Of a DNA stretch of 64,000 bases, positions 1-7,790 are shown piece after piece. Every line of letters begins with the position of its first letter. Within the stretch, counting starts at the first letter, position 1. Under the pieces are notes generated by a model. It searched no databases. It was not told the origin of the DNA and worked only from the letters and a program-made list of their open reading frames with translations. A program made the position numbers and the translations under genes. Source of the DNA: Pseudanabaena sp. PCC 6802 (GTDB lineage: Bacteria > Cyanobacteriota > Cyanobacteriia > Pseudanabaenales > Pseudanabaenaceae); assembly GCF_000332175.1 (NCBI RefSeq), contig NZ_KB235910.1, positions 248,001 through 312,000 of the forward strand. Direction: 5' to 3'.

Positions 1-2
1 TT

Positions 3-386
3 CAGCAAGAATCTATCAAAACTCCCATTAGTGATGAAGTACTGGCCGACCCGCAAAAATTTTCCACTTTCCTCGAACAACGGAAACAACGCAAACAGCA
101 AAATGCCAAACAACAAGGCATGACAAGTCTGGCAACGAAATTTCAAGCGCTTGTGACTCAATTAGACCAAGGCCTAATTGATAGGTTACCAGAAGAGGAA
201 CAAACGCTACTCGTCAAGATACAACTGCAACACAAAGTTGAAAAAGATCCAACTTTTAAGTGGCAATTGTTGAGTGCTATCAAATCCAGAGATATTGAGA
301 AAGTAAAAGTTCTCACCAACGACCTGGTTGTCAGCATTCCTCTCGAAACTCTCAAAGGCTGGCTAGAGGCAGACCCCAAAGAATAA
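3..386 (+). CDS. Unidentified protein, C-terminal part (N-terminus outside window)
   Basis: The frame is open from the first bases of the window, so the ATG at 120 is probably internal and this is the tail of a longer gene. The visible 127 residues are hydrophilic: a Lys/Gln-rich stretch (EQRKQRKQQNAKQQ, around residues 28-41) followed by a helical, charged region ending GWLEADPKE. No transmembrane segment or recognised catalytic motif is visible. A strong hairpin follows about 85 bases downstream. I do not recognise the family and assign no function; the coding call rests on the uninterrupted frame and ordinary codon use. Confidence 0.6.
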   Translation, partial: QQESIKTPISDEVLADPQKFSTFLEQRKQRKQQNAKQQGMTSLATKFQALVTQLDQGLIDRLPEEEQTLLVKIQLQHKVEKDPTFKWQLLSAIKSRDIEKVKVLTNDLVVSIPLETLKGWLEADPKE

Positions 387-470
387 TTCTGACGATTATC
401 GCTAATGTGTTTACGGGTAAGCGATCGCTCTCCAATAGCCTAAGGCAATTAATCCCAATTGCAAAAGGGA

Positions 471-511
471 GATCCTAAAAGCCTCCTTCAAGAGTGGGGG
501 CTTTTAAGATC
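471..511. terminator. Hairpin terminator between the first two genes
   Basis: Bases 471-486 pair with 496-511 (16-bp stem, two mismatches, 9-nt loop), with a short T-rich stretch after it on the plus strand. It lies between a plus-strand gene ending at 386 and a minus-strand gene ending at 536, so it could serve both. Confidence 0.6.
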
Positions 512-535
512 TCTTTCGTGTAAGTCATAGCAATA

Positions 536-721
536 TTACTCATCTATGAAGTCTCTGGAGAAATCTTGTTTGGCAAGCTGAACAAACAAGGACTGCTGAC
601 CTAAATAGAGCAGATGTAATTCTTCCAGAAGCTTTCTTGCTGCTTCCAGGTTATTGATTCCTTTAACCTGTTGGCAAAACATCGAATGTGCAAATTGCTT
701 CTCTAGTGATAGCTCGTTCAT
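536..721 (-). CDS. NblA/Ycf18-like small protein
   Basis: This 61-residue protein resembles NblA, the small adaptor that directs phycobilisomes to Clp proteolysis during nutrient starvation. The size fits (NblA is about 54-65 residues), and so does the N-terminal pattern: LSLEKQF at residues 4-10, then FCQQV, then a long amphipathic helix (AARKLLEELHLL) and a basic/aromatic tail. The second half is more divergent than typical NblA (LYLGQQSLFVQLAKQDF). The start is supported by a GGAGGG ribosome site just upstream. It is single-gene and convergent with its left neighbour. Family assignment is by pattern only; a related NblA-like protein with another role is possible. Confidence 0.5.
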   Translation of the reverse strand: MNELSLEKQFAHSMFCQQVKGINNLEAARKLLEELHLLYLGQQSLFVQLAKQDFSRDFIDE

Positions 722-1110
722 AATAACCCTCCTGAGTTAAGTTAAGTAGTACGGTTGATAGATTTAACACGCTTAACTTTGGTAGGCTATCTACATTGGT
801 CTTATTAATTTACTGCTCCTGGCAGCTTCACCCTTGCCTAATTACCTACCTATTTCTGTTCTGCTTTTATCCTCATCGAATTTCCCATAATTTACAGCGA
901 TCGTTATCAGGATCGAGTGCGATCGTAATCAACTCACTAAAGCCTGGCAAAGTCACATGCAAGTATCGGATATTTATAGTCTCATTCTGCCCGTTTTTGC
1001 ATAGAAAGCGATCGCTCTCTATGCATATTTCCAGCAAAATCACCCGAGTGGGTGATGCTGGAGGTGCACTAACGATATAGGTCTAGCGATATAACTCTAG
1101 CGATATACCT
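722..1110. other. Intergenic region without a supported gene
   Basis: About 390 bases that should hold the promoter of the NblA-like gene (reading left). A plus-strand frame at 796-1080 is open, but it has low-complexity hydrophobic and basic composition, no ribosome site and no recognisable domain, so I do not call it. I see no repeat element or RNA gene. Confidence 0.4.
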
Positions 1111-1506
1111 TTAGACGGTACAAGCTGGCATATTTTGAAGAGTTTTGAGTTGTTGCCTTGCCTGCTTAGAACGGGCGATCGCCGCTGCCAAATCTCTTTT
1201 GGCTTTTTGCAATTGCACTTGGGCTAGATCTACCTGTCTTTGCGAAACCGCGCCTGCTTGCGACAACTCTGCAAGTTGTTTGACTCTCTCTTCCGCAGTT
1301 TGTAGTTGCTCTTTTGAAGCCGTTATCTCCGTATCTGTTTGATAAACTGCGCTAACCAGTTGTGCTTCATATTTTTGGCATCTGCTACTTACCGAACTTG
1401 CCTGCACCGAACTCAATCCTCCACCCCAGATCGCACCCATTGACGCGATAGATGCCAAGCAGGCAAACACGGGAACGGATTTAGCGATGTTTTTATATCT
1501 CAGCAT
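1111..1506 (-). CDS. Secreted or periplasmic coiled-coil protein, HlyD-hairpin-like
   Basis: The protein has 131 residues. An N-terminal signal sequence is visible (basic MLRYKNIAK, hydrophobic core to about residue 30, then VQASS as a likely cleavage site). The rest is almost entirely helical: a heptad-rich segment from about residue 45 to 125 with a turn at LSQAGAVSQRQVDLAQ. That pattern is the signature of the alpha-hairpin in HlyD/MFP-type membrane-fusion proteins. Lipoyl and beta-barrel domains are absent, so this is either a stand-alone hairpin or a remnant. Two cysteines (near 43 and 129) could form a disulfide. Function unknown. Confidence 0.6.
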   Translation of the reverse strand: MLRYKNIAKSVPVFACLASIASMGAIWGGGLSSVQASSVSSRCQKYEAQLVSAVYQTDTEITASKEQLQTAEERVKQLAELSQAGAVSQRQVDLAQVQLQKAKRDLAAAIARSKQARQQLKTLQNMPACTV

Positions 1507-1806
1507 AGTACTAGTATAACCAATCCAAATAGGTGACTGAGTCCTATTGAGGTGTTGGCTAGTATTCTGAATCTGTAGAGACGAGTGCGGTTCCCTTAAC
1601 GAGTGGCTTCAGTCGGCTCCGGCTGCAAAACCTGTTTGTATCGCGACATGATATGAGAAGTGCTTGGTTAAGCAGTGTCAAACCCTCTATCTTCCATCAC
1701 AGATAGATATCGCAACCGGACTGTTAAGCTTGCCGATCGAAGTGAGCCTAACAAAACCCGTTTGGTCATAACTCAGGCGATTGTGCTAGAAAGAGTCAGC
1801 AGGGTT
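1507..1806. other. Intergenic region without a supported gene
   Basis: Holds the promoter side of the hairpin-protein gene and the 3' end of the threonine synthase gene. A 61-codon plus frame (1675-1860) overlaps the threonine synthase end in antisense and is not supported. No terminator of convincing strength and no repeat family member is visible. Confidence 0.35.
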
Positions 1807-3117
1807 TTAAACCGAGACAGGTTGCCATTCCAGGCGTTCGAGAGTTTGAGAGCGTTCTAGTGCCCGCTCGAAGCTGCTGAGTTTTGGCTCGATTTGTAGC
1901 GGCTCGCCCACGTAACCCTGTACTGCTTCCTGGGTCTTGAGTCCATTCCCTGTGATGTAAGCAACCGTAGTTTCGTCCGGATCGATCTTGCCTGCTTCTA
2001 CTAGCTTCTTGAGTACGGCGATAGTCGTGCCACCTGCGGTTTCGGTGAATATACCTTCGGTTTCTGCCAGTAGCTTGATACCTTCAATAATTTCATCGTC
2101 TGTGACAGACTCGATACTGCCGTTGGTCTTGCGCGCGATATCGATCGCGTAAACACCGTCAGCCGGATTGCCGATCGCGATGCTCTTGGCAATAGTTTTT
2201 GGCTTAACGGGAGCAATAAAATCGCGACCTTCCCGGAAGGCAGAAGCAATGGGCGAGCAACCTTCGGCTTGGGCACCGCTAAAGCGGACTGATTTCTCAT
2301 CTACCAGGCCAACTTTGACAAACTCTTGGAAGCCCTTGTAAATCTTAGTGAATAGAGAGCCAGATGCCAACGGAGCCACAACACGATCGGGTAGCTGCCA
2401 GCCAAGCTGTTCGATCGTCTCGTAAGCCAGTGTTTTAGAACCTTCGGAATAGTAGGGGCGCAAGTTAATGTTCACAAAGCCCCAACCGTGGGTGTTGGCT
2501 ACTTCCGAGCAAAGGCGGTTGACCTGATCGTAATTGCCCTGTACCGCAAATACCTTGGGTGCGTAGATCACAGTACCTAATACCTTGCCTGCTTCTAGAT
2601 CGGATGGAATAAATACGCAGCAATCCAAACCAGCATGGGCAGCGATCGCTGCCGTAGAATTCGCCAGATTGCCAGTACTGGCACAGGCAACCGTATTAAA
2701 GCCTAATTCCCGCGCGCGACTGAGGGCAACCGAAACCACGCGATCTTTGAAACTGAGCGTGGGCATGTTGATGGCATCGTTTTTGATGTAGAGGTTTTTG
2801 ATGCCGAGTTTCTTAGCCAGGCGGTTTGCCTTGAGTAGTGGGGTCATACCCGTCCCCACATCGATATAGTTATCGGTTTGTACGGGTAAAAAATCGCGAT
2901 AGCGCCAGATGGACAGTGGGCCAGCTTCAATGGTGGCGCGGCTGACCTTAGAGGCGATCGCATCGTAGTCGTAGTCTACTTCCAGAGGTCCAAAACACAA
3001 CTCACATACGTGCATAGCCTTAGGCTCATACGTAGTACCGCATTCTTTACACTTGAGACTGTTGAAAGTGGTTGTAACTTTCTCGCAGGAGTAGGTAGAT
3101 GTGGTTGCTGTGGTCAT
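1807..3117 (-). CDS. thrC: Threonine synthase
   Basis: Converts O-phospho-L-homoserine to L-threonine using pyridoxal phosphate, in the cytoplasm. The 436 residues match the usual length. Near the N-terminus is a CKECGTTYEPKAMHVCELC zinc-ribbon-like segment typical of the cyanobacterial form. The PLP lysine lies in SFKDR (about residue 122), followed by the ASTGNLANS phosphate-binding loop, and ITGNGLK near residue 390 is conserved. The start codon is clear, with no other good ATG upstream. It is monocistronic as far as visible. The assignment is secure. Confidence 0.95.
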   Translation of the reverse strand: MTTATTSTYSCEKVTTTFNSLKCKECGTTYEPKAMHVCELCFGPLEVDYDYDAIASKVSRATIEAGPLSIWRYRDFLPVQTDNYIDVGTGMTPLLKANRLAKKLGIKNLYIKNDAINMPTLSFKDRVVSVALSRARELGFNTVACASTGNLANSTAAIAAHAGLDCCVFIPSDLEAGKVLGTVIYAPKVFAVQGNYDQVNRLCSEVANTHGWGFVNINLRPYYSEGSKTLAYETIEQLGWQLPDRVVAPLASGSLFTKIYKGFQEFVKVGLVDEKSVRFSGAQAEGCSPIASAFREGRDFIAPVKPKTIAKSIAIGNPADGVYAIDIARKTNGSIESVTDDEIIEGIKLLAETEGIFTETAGGTTIAVLKKLVEAGKIDPDETTVAYITGNGLKTQEAVQGYVGEPLQIEPKLSSFERALERSQTLERLEWQPVSV

Positions 3118-3193
3118 GATATCGCGTGCGTTTTTAGGAGTTGACTAACTTGCTTTGAACCATAACACAGTCTTTGGAACAGCGTCAAACATA

Positions 3194-3212
3194 CCCGACT
3201 TATTTAGTCGGG
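3194..3212 (-). terminator. Small hairpin downstream of the VOC gene
   Basis: CCCGACT (3194-3200) pairs perfectly with AGTCGGG (3206-3212) around a 5-nt loop. It lies 30 bases downstream of the minus-strand VOC gene. The T-run on the minus strand is weak, so terminator function is only likely. Confidence 0.4.
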
Positions 3213-3242
3213 ATTGATTGAAGTTAGCACTGGGTAAGATAT

Positions 3243-3611
3243 CTAGGCAGTTGGAGGGGCTGATAGCTCTACTATATTGCCATCAGGATCTTGCACGAAC
3301 AGGGCGGCACGACCGGAAGCACTCATTTGGATGGGGTAATTATGTTCCTGCAACTGCTTTTTGGCTTCATCAAGATCGGCAACCGCAAACGCAATGTGGC
3401 GATCGCGTCCCCATTTTTCTGGCAGCTCGCGGGCGCGATCGCAATGGCCAAGCATAAGATGGATTTGGTAATCGCCTACCTGATACCAAGCACCAGGGAA
3501 ACGCAGTTCTCGGCTGACTTTACTTAAACCCAGTACCGCGCCGTAAAAATATTCTGCTCTAGTTAGATCGGAAACTAAAATGGCAGCGTGCAGGCATTTA
3601 AGGATTTGCAT
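3243..3611 (-). CDS. VOC-family (glyoxalase/bleomycin-resistance fold) protein
   Basis: A 122-residue metalloenzyme-fold protein of the vicinal oxygen chelate superfamily. Two beta-alpha-beta-beta-beta units are visible: LKCLHAAILVSDLTRAEYFY...LGL at the N-terminus and RHIAFAVADLDEAKKQL...FVQDPDGNIVELSAP at the C-terminus. Likely metal ligands are the His of CLHA, the His of RHIAF and the Glu of NIVEL. I chose the ATG at 3611 (MQILKCLHA), which has GAGAGT just upstream, over an in-frame start 14 codons earlier. The substrate cannot be read from sequence. A second VOC gene lies 0.8 kb away (4453). Confidence 0.85.
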   Translation of the reverse strand: MQILKCLHAAILVSDLTRAEYFYGAVLGLSKVSRELRFPGAWYQVGDYQIHLMLGHCDRARELPEKWGRDRHIAFAVADLDEAKKQLQEHNYPIQMSASGRAALFVQDPDGNIVELSAPPTA

Positions 3612-3734
3612 GGGTGGTCTACTCTCAGTAAAATATTCGTCGTAAAATTTCAAACTAACAAAGAATTCAACGGCGTAAAATAGCTTGAGAAATAGTTAAA
3701 ATTATTTGCATAGATTTCAAGGTTCCCATCGGTG

Positions 3735-4430
3735 ATGGAAGATCCGTCCAGTTACAGTGACAGCTCATCTTCAGGATCGCACCAATTTATGCATTCCGCC
3801 GGGCGCATACTCAGACGCAAGCAGGGAATGCCTATCTGGGCAATTGTCGCGATCGCGCTGCTAATGCTTGCCCTCTGGAATTGGCAGCTTGTGGTGGCCA
3901 CAATTGCTGGCGTAGTCGTAATGAGCTTGGTATACGTCGGGCAAGATTGGAATTGGAGCAGTCTAATTTTGCGCTGGCAGAGACTGTTGAATCATCCCAA
4001 TCGCCAGTTTACAGTTGCAGTAGTCGCGGGTGCGGTAGCAGTATGCTTTACATACATGGTGGCAGCCATTTGGCACGGGATTGATAATCACTGGCTGGCT
4101 AGCGCCGGTATTTTGCAACTGATCGCAACATTGGCAGTGTTGGGGCTACTGTTTAAGCAGGCGATCGACAAGTGGATTGAAACTCAACGGTCTAACGTTG
4201 ATGCCTTAGTCGCACAATTTACTGCTAGCGACGATCTAGAACGCTTAATTGCCGTCAAACAACTGGCCCAACACCTGCAACAACAGCGATTGCCGCTCAA
4301 CCAGGAAATAGCGATCGCCCAGTATTGCCAGGTCTTGCTCGGCAGAGAAACCGTTCCAGCGATTCAGGATGCGGCTTTAGAAGTTTTGGAAGCAATAAAC
4401 TACAAGCAGATCAAGTCCTCAGCAAACTAA
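3735..4430 (+). CDS. Conserved-looking membrane protein with C-terminal helical domain
   Basis: 231 residues. A Ser-rich N-terminus of about 25 residues precedes four predicted transmembrane helices (IWAIVAIALLMLALWNW; VVATIAGVVVMSLVYV; TVAVVAGAVAVCFTYMVAAIW; LQLIATLAVLGLLF). After these comes a soluble helical tail of about 90 residues (DDLERLIAVKQLAQHLQQQRL) that resembles HEAT/armadillo-like helices. GTG at 3732 immediately precedes the chosen ATG. It lies 22 bases upstream of the second VOC gene, probably in one transcript. I do not recognise a named family. Confidence 0.7.
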   Translation: MEDPSSYSDSSSSGSHQFMHSAGRILRRKQGMPIWAIVAIALLMLALWNWQLVVATIAGVVVMSLVYVGQDWNWSSLILRWQRLLNHPNRQFTVAVVAGAVAVCFTYMVAAIWHGIDNHWLASAGILQLIATLAVLGLLFKQAIDKWIETQRSNVDALVAQFTASDDLERLIAVKQLAQHLQQQRLPLNQEIAIAQYCQVLLGRETVPAIQDAALEVLEAINYKQIKSSAN

Positions 4431-4452
4431 AAAATAGCCAGGAGATCCTTGC

Positions 4453-4902
4453 ATGGTAGACAATCCCCCCCACCTTGTCACTGGGAATCTGCGCCGCGTC
4501 CACCATTTTGCCTTTAACATCAAGGATATGCGGGCTTCTCGCCATTTCTATGGCAATATCCTGGGCCTGCACGAGTTGCAAGGCGACGAAATCCCCAGTA
4601 CCCTCAAAGCTTTAGTTGAAGCTGGCAAAGTTGCAAATTTTGCCTTGCCAGATGGCACAGTTATCGATCTGTTTTGGGAGCCAGAACTATCTCCGCCCGA
4701 CCCCGATCCACAACGACAGTTTACCCGCGCCAATCATCTGGCATTTGATATTGCTCCCGATTTGTTCGATCGCGCGGTTGAAGTGTTGCGATCGCATCAC
4801 GTACCAATGGAAGGCGAGCCAGTCAGTCGCCCCACTGGTCGGGGGATATATTTCTATGACCCTGATGGCTTCTTGATTGAAATTCGCTGCGATCCAGCAT
4901 AA
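4453..4902 (+). CDS. VOC-family (glyoxalase-like) protein
   Basis: 149 residues with two VOC half-domains: RRVHHFAFNIKDMRASRHFYGNILG near residue 14 and ANHLAFDIAPDLFDRAVEVL near 95. The C-terminus is GRGIYFYDPDGFLIEIRCDP, where the Glu of LIEIR is the usual last metal ligand. His residues in VHHFAF and ANHLAF are the expected partners. A ribosome site (CAGGAGATCC) sits 8 bases before the ATG. It follows the membrane protein closely. It differs enough from the VOC protein at 3243 that they are paralogues at most, not a recent duplication. Substrate unknown. Confidence 0.85.
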   Translation: MVDNPPHLVTGNLRRVHHFAFNIKDMRASRHFYGNILGLHELQGDEIPSTLKALVEAGKVANFALPDGTVIDLFWEPELSPPDPDPQRQFTRANHLAFDIAPDLFDRAVEVLRSHHVPMEGEPVSRPTGRGIYFYDPDGFLIEIRCDPA

Positions 4903-5033
4903 AGACCGCGCTTGATGTCGCTATTTTTAGCAAAAATACCTACGAAGTTTAATAAAAATGCCGATAATGCGTTACGATCGCCTAGTATTTAAAAGTAAAA
5001 ATTAGTACCTGGCACAACAGGGAGAATTTAATT

Positions 5034-5765
5034 ATGCGTTTTCAAAATTTATTAGCTGTAACAGCAACAGCCATGCTAGCCCTAGCAGCCTGTGGTACCA
5101 ACACAACTACGCCAACACCAACGACGACAACTGCAGCTACCCCAACTACAACCACTACTGCTCCAGCCTCACCCACAACCGCAGCTACTCCCACAACAAC
5201 TGAAGCTCCAGCCTCCAAATCTAAGGTTTTGAGCAAGGCAACCACACCAGCTACTGGAACTAGCTCTCCGGAGAAGTTTCTTAAAGTAAAGGCAGATAAC
5301 CTGCAATCCTACAAGCACAAAACCGGGTTATTTGAAATTGACATTCCAGAGGGCTGGACGCCTACTGATAATTCAAAACCAAATGAAACTATTGTTTTGT
5401 GGTTCGATCCTACTAAGAATTCTCTTATTTCCGTTGACATCTTCAATGCGCCAGAGGGCATTGATAGTGCCAAGATGACCGAATTACTCAAGAGCTTCCT
5501 AACTAAAACATTTGGCTCCCGACCTGGATTTTTTATGGAAGAGCCTATTTCTCAATCTGATGGTAGCGTGCAGATTGTCTGGGGCTACACGGAAACAATT
5601 CAAGGAGCCACGGGTCGGATACAAGGCAATAGCTTTATTGAGAAGATCGATGACAAGATCTCCCTGCTCACTACTGGAGTGCTAGAGCACCAATTCGACG
5701 ACCTAAAAGAGCCTATGTCCCGCGTGATCAATAGCTATAAAGTCAACGCTTCGGTCAAGCTGTAA
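5034..5765 (+). CDS. Thr/Pro/Ala-rich lipoprotein
   Basis: The 243-residue product begins with a lipoprotein signal (MRFQNLLAVTATAMLALAAC; lipobox LAAC, Cys20), so it should be lipid-anchored on the periplasmic face. Residues 21-75 are a low-complexity linker of Thr, Pro and Ala. The rest is a compact domain of about 160 residues starting YKHKTGLFEIDIPEGW, with the layout seen in PsbP-like and related lumenal or periplasmic folds, though I cannot confirm that. A GGGAG site precedes the ATG. An attenuator-like hairpin follows. The lnt gene at 25377 could acylate it. Confidence 0.8.
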   Translation: MRFQNLLAVTATAMLALAACGTNTTTPTPTTTTAATPTTTTTAPASPTTAATPTTTEAPASKSKVLSKATTPATGTSSPEKFLKVKADNLQSYKHKTGLFEIDIPEGWTPTDNSKPNETIVLWFDPTKNSLISVDIFNAPEGIDSAKMTELLKSFLTKTFGSRPGFFMEEPISQSDGSVQIVWGYTETIQGATGRIQGNSFIEKIDDKISLLTTGVLEHQFDDLKEPMSRVINSYKVNASVKL

Positions 5766-5783
5766 ATCTGCTGCATTAACTGC

Positions 5784-5810
5784 AGGGTGGGCATTGCCCG
5801 CCCTTTCTTC
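5784..5810 (+). terminator. Rho-independent terminator after the lipoprotein gene
   Basis: AGGGTGGGC (5784-5792) pairs with GCCCGCCCT (5796-5804), a 9-bp GC-rich stem with one wobble and a 3-nt loop, followed by TTCTTCT. It lies 19 bases after the stop codon. Confidence 0.75.
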
Positions 5811-5825
5811 TAGAGATAGTTATGC

Positions 5826-5936
5826 TGATTTAAACTGTGTAAGGTTACAAATGGGGGCGTTGCCCCCACGAAGGAGTTCTTTTATCCTTTTATCCCCTTC
5901 ACTCTTTCTTGTTTATCGTTCAAATTGGTGTTAGCT
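5826..5936 (-). repeat. Family H short element, diverged copy
   Basis: In reverse orientation this stretch follows the same layout as the clearer copies at 7629-7738 and 60830-60934: an AATTTAAA/CAAATTGGT end pair and a central GGGGGCGTTGCCCCC hairpin. The ends have decayed. Confidence 0.5.
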
Positions 5937-5977
5937 CTTTTGCAGAAATCGCCTTTAACAGTGTAGGTATCATCAAC

Positions 5978-6117
5978 AGGACTTACGCAAAACCGATCCC
6001 CCACCCCCCTACCCTTACGGGAAGGCAAAGCCTAGCAAAAGGGGGCTTTTGGATTTCCCCCCTTGATAAGGAGGGCTAGGGGGGATCTTGCATTTCAGCA
6101 TTCAATGCGTAAGTCCT
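5978..6117 (+). mobile_element. Family G short inverted-repeat element (140 bp)
   Basis: Begins AGGACTTACGC and ends GCGTAAGTCCT, a perfect 11-bp terminal inverted repeat. The interior holds GGGGG/CCCCC-rich stems and no coding frame. A closely similar copy lies in opposite orientation at 49451-49589. No clear target duplication is visible. Confidence 0.8.
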
Positions 6118-6126
6118 AATAAAGTA

Positions 6127-6270
6127 TAGCCATATACAGATCTGTTAGGACAGGAGGTGTGCGAGCTGCGCCCCCACGCAGGGGAGGCAGGGCGGTCTTG
6201 GGGGTTTCCCCCTAGAGCCACTGCCGTGTTTCACCCCTGCACCCCGTCCTAAGCCTGTTGGCTATAGCTA
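6127..6270 (+). mobile_element. Family A short element (144 bp)
   Basis: Flanked by TA on both sides, with imperfect inverted ends (TAGCC... and ...GGCTATAGCTA). The core carries a GC-rich hairpin with GCGCCCCCACGCAGGGG and a second GGGGTTTCCCCC stem. Copies at 34407-34550 and 50379-50522 are exactly the same length. Confidence 0.85.
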
Positions 6271-6501
6271 TATAAAGTTGGCCACATGCATTTGGGGACA
6301 ATTCCTTAGCTATTCAGCCTCCGACACAAATTTAGCAAATAAACTTTAAATTTTTGGGTATAACTGCAAATAATTGGCATTCTTAGCATAAGATGACCAA
6401 AACATACTGATGCAGAATTTGTCGCTTTGCATTCGTATACCCCCAAGTTATCTAACATTTTCTAGGAACACCCTAAATTTTTAAAAAGTTAAGAGGAAGT
6501 T

Positions 6502-6939
6502 ATGGCATCAAGACGAGGTAGAGCCGCTGCAACCGGCTTTCTAAAAGATTTTCAGACTTTTATCATTCAAGGTAATGTTGTCGATCTAGCTGTGGCAGTC
6601 ATTATTGGTGGCGCATTTGGCAAAATTGTGGAATCCTTAATTGGAGATATCATTACTCCTGCTATTTTGAAGCCAGCTTTAGAAGCAGCTAAGGTTGAAG
6701 ATTTGGCTAAGCTTTCCGCAGGTGGCATACTTTACGGCAAGTTTCTGGCTGCCGTAATCAACTTTCTGGTGATTGCCTTCGTAATTTTCTTAGTGATCCG
6801 GGCACTTGAGAAATTTAAGCGCCAGGAAGCAGCAGCGGAAGAAGCGGCAGCGGCTCCAGATCCAGTACTTGAGTCGCAGGAGCGCCTTACCAGTACAATG
6901 GAGCGCCTTGCTAGTGCGTTAGAAAACCGAGGTGTTTAA
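6502..6939 (+). CDS. mscL: Large-conductance mechanosensitive channel
   Basis: MscL forms a homopentameric inner-membrane pore that opens under membrane tension and releases solutes on hypo-osmotic shock. The 145 residues fit the family. Residues 12-40 hold the diagnostic first helix FQTFIIQGNVVDLAVAVIIGGAFGK, including the pore-constriction glycines. A short periplasmic loop (about 60-75) follows, then the second helix (AAVINFLVIAFVIFLVIRAL) and the cytoplasmic helical bundle, which is Ala/Glu-rich here. AGAGG lies before the ATG. The gene is flanked by short elements on both sides and appears monocistronic. Confidence 0.95.
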   Translation: MASRRGRAAATGFLKDFQTFIIQGNVVDLAVAVIIGGAFGKIVESLIGDIITPAILKPALEAAKVEDLAKLSAGGILYGKFLAAVINFLVIAFVIFLVIRALEKFKRQEAAAEEAAAAPDPVLESQERLTSTMERLASALENRGV

Positions 6940-7029
6940 ACTATTAGGTACCTTGTTAATCTAAGTTAAACTAGAGTATTCCTTTGATGCCATTTGCGTG
7001 AGTGAGTGGCATCAAACTTGTTTATGGGT

Positions 7030-7248
7030 TACACGAAATCCTGGTTTGTTATACCAATTCTCTAAAGTAAAATTACAGATTGCTGGAGGGGCGAACGGCC
7101 GTTCGCCCGTACGTAGATTGATATGTAGTTCGATTTTGAAGAATTGGTGTTACCCCCTTTTCTTCAAGGCTGCGCAGGCAGACTTTGTTGGTGTAGCTGC
7201 GACTTCCAGTCACCAGGCAATATAGGAGTAATGAACGCGGATTTGGTA
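7030..7248 (+). mobile_element. Family C short element, split by a family B element
   Basis: The left end (GAAATCCTGGTTTG) and right part (GCAGGCAGACTTTGTTGGTGT to CGGATTTGGTA) match the intact copy at 61059-61175. Between them lies a family B element at 7052-7149. Removing it with one TTA leaves about 118 bp, against 117 bp for the intact copy. TTA follows the right end. Confidence 0.75.
7052..7149 (+). mobile_element. Family B short element (98 bp) nested in family C
   Basis: Ends are TACCAATTC and GAATTGGTG, with TTA on both sides. The centre holds the palindrome GGCGAACGGCCGTTCGCC. The second copy (50297-50540) is also 98 bp after removal of the element inside it. Confidence 0.8.
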
Positions 7249-7283
7249 TTAGGGTGTTGCATTGATTGATTGAATGGAATGCT

Positions 7284-7625
7284 ATGAATTTAACTAGTGA
7301 TTGGATCGATCGCCTGAAATTCGATGCGAATGGTTTAATACCAGCGATCGCTCAGGATTACCGTGATGGTGCCGTGCTGATGATGGCGTGGATGAATAGA
7401 GAAGCGATCGCTCGGACGATAGAAACCAGAGAAGTCCACTATTGGAGCCGTTCGCGCCAGGAACTATGGCACAAAGGGGCAACTTCCGGGCATATTCAAA
7501 AGCTCCAGGAAATGTATTTCGACTGCGATGCTGACGTACTGCTATTAAAAATCGAGCAGGTAGGAGATATTGCCTGTCATACTGGAGTGAGAAGCTGTTT
7601 TTTTAATCAAGTGCAGCTAGGGTAA
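7284..7625 (+). CDS. hisI: Phosphoribosyl-AMP cyclohydrolase (HisI domain only)
   Basis: Opens the adenine ring of PR-AMP in the third step of histidine synthesis. The 113 residues carry the conserved [10 protein letters not shown] (about residue 30), [19 protein letters not shown] (55-73), the metal-binding [12 protein letters not shown] (82-93) and the cysteines in [15 protein letters not shown] chose the ATG at 7284 rather than an in-frame TTG at 7266. Many cyanobacteria carry a HisI-HisE fusion of over 200 residues; here the protein stops straight after the HisI domain, so PR-ATP pyrophosphohydrolase must be encoded elsewhere. Confidence 0.92.
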   Translation: MNLTSDWIDRLKFDANGLIPAIAQDYRDGAVLMMAWMNREAIARTIETREVHYWSRSRQELWHKGATSGHIQKLQEMYFDCDADVLLLKIEQVGDIACHTGVRSCFFNQVQLG

Positions 7626-7628
7626 TTA

Positions 7629-7738
7629 TACCAATTTGAATAGTAAACATGACAGATCTAAGGGGGGAAGGGGTGGAACCCCTTCGTGGAGGCAACGCCC
7701 CCACACCCCATCTGTAACCCGAACAATTTAAATTGGTA
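7629..7738 (+). mobile_element. Family H short element (110 bp)
   Basis: Ends TACCAATTT and AAATTGGTA form a perfect 9-bp inverted repeat, flanked by TTA on both sides. The interior is a GGGGTGG...CGTGGAGGCAACGCCCCC hairpin region without coding capacity. Related copies are at 5826-5936 and 60830-60934. Confidence 0.8.
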
Positions 7739-7790
7739 TTAGATTGACTCGTAGACTTATCGGCTGAAGTTCACCATTGGAGGTAGCTCC

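Noticed and set aside
796-1080. 94-codon plus-strand frame
   Set aside because: No ribosome site, no recognisable domain, composition unlike the nearby genes; it runs through the promoter region of the NblA-like gene.
5102-5230. Low-complexity ACC/ACA-rich DNA resembling a microsatellite
   Set aside because: It is the in-frame Thr/Pro/Ala linker of the lipoprotein; codons vary and the frame is kept.
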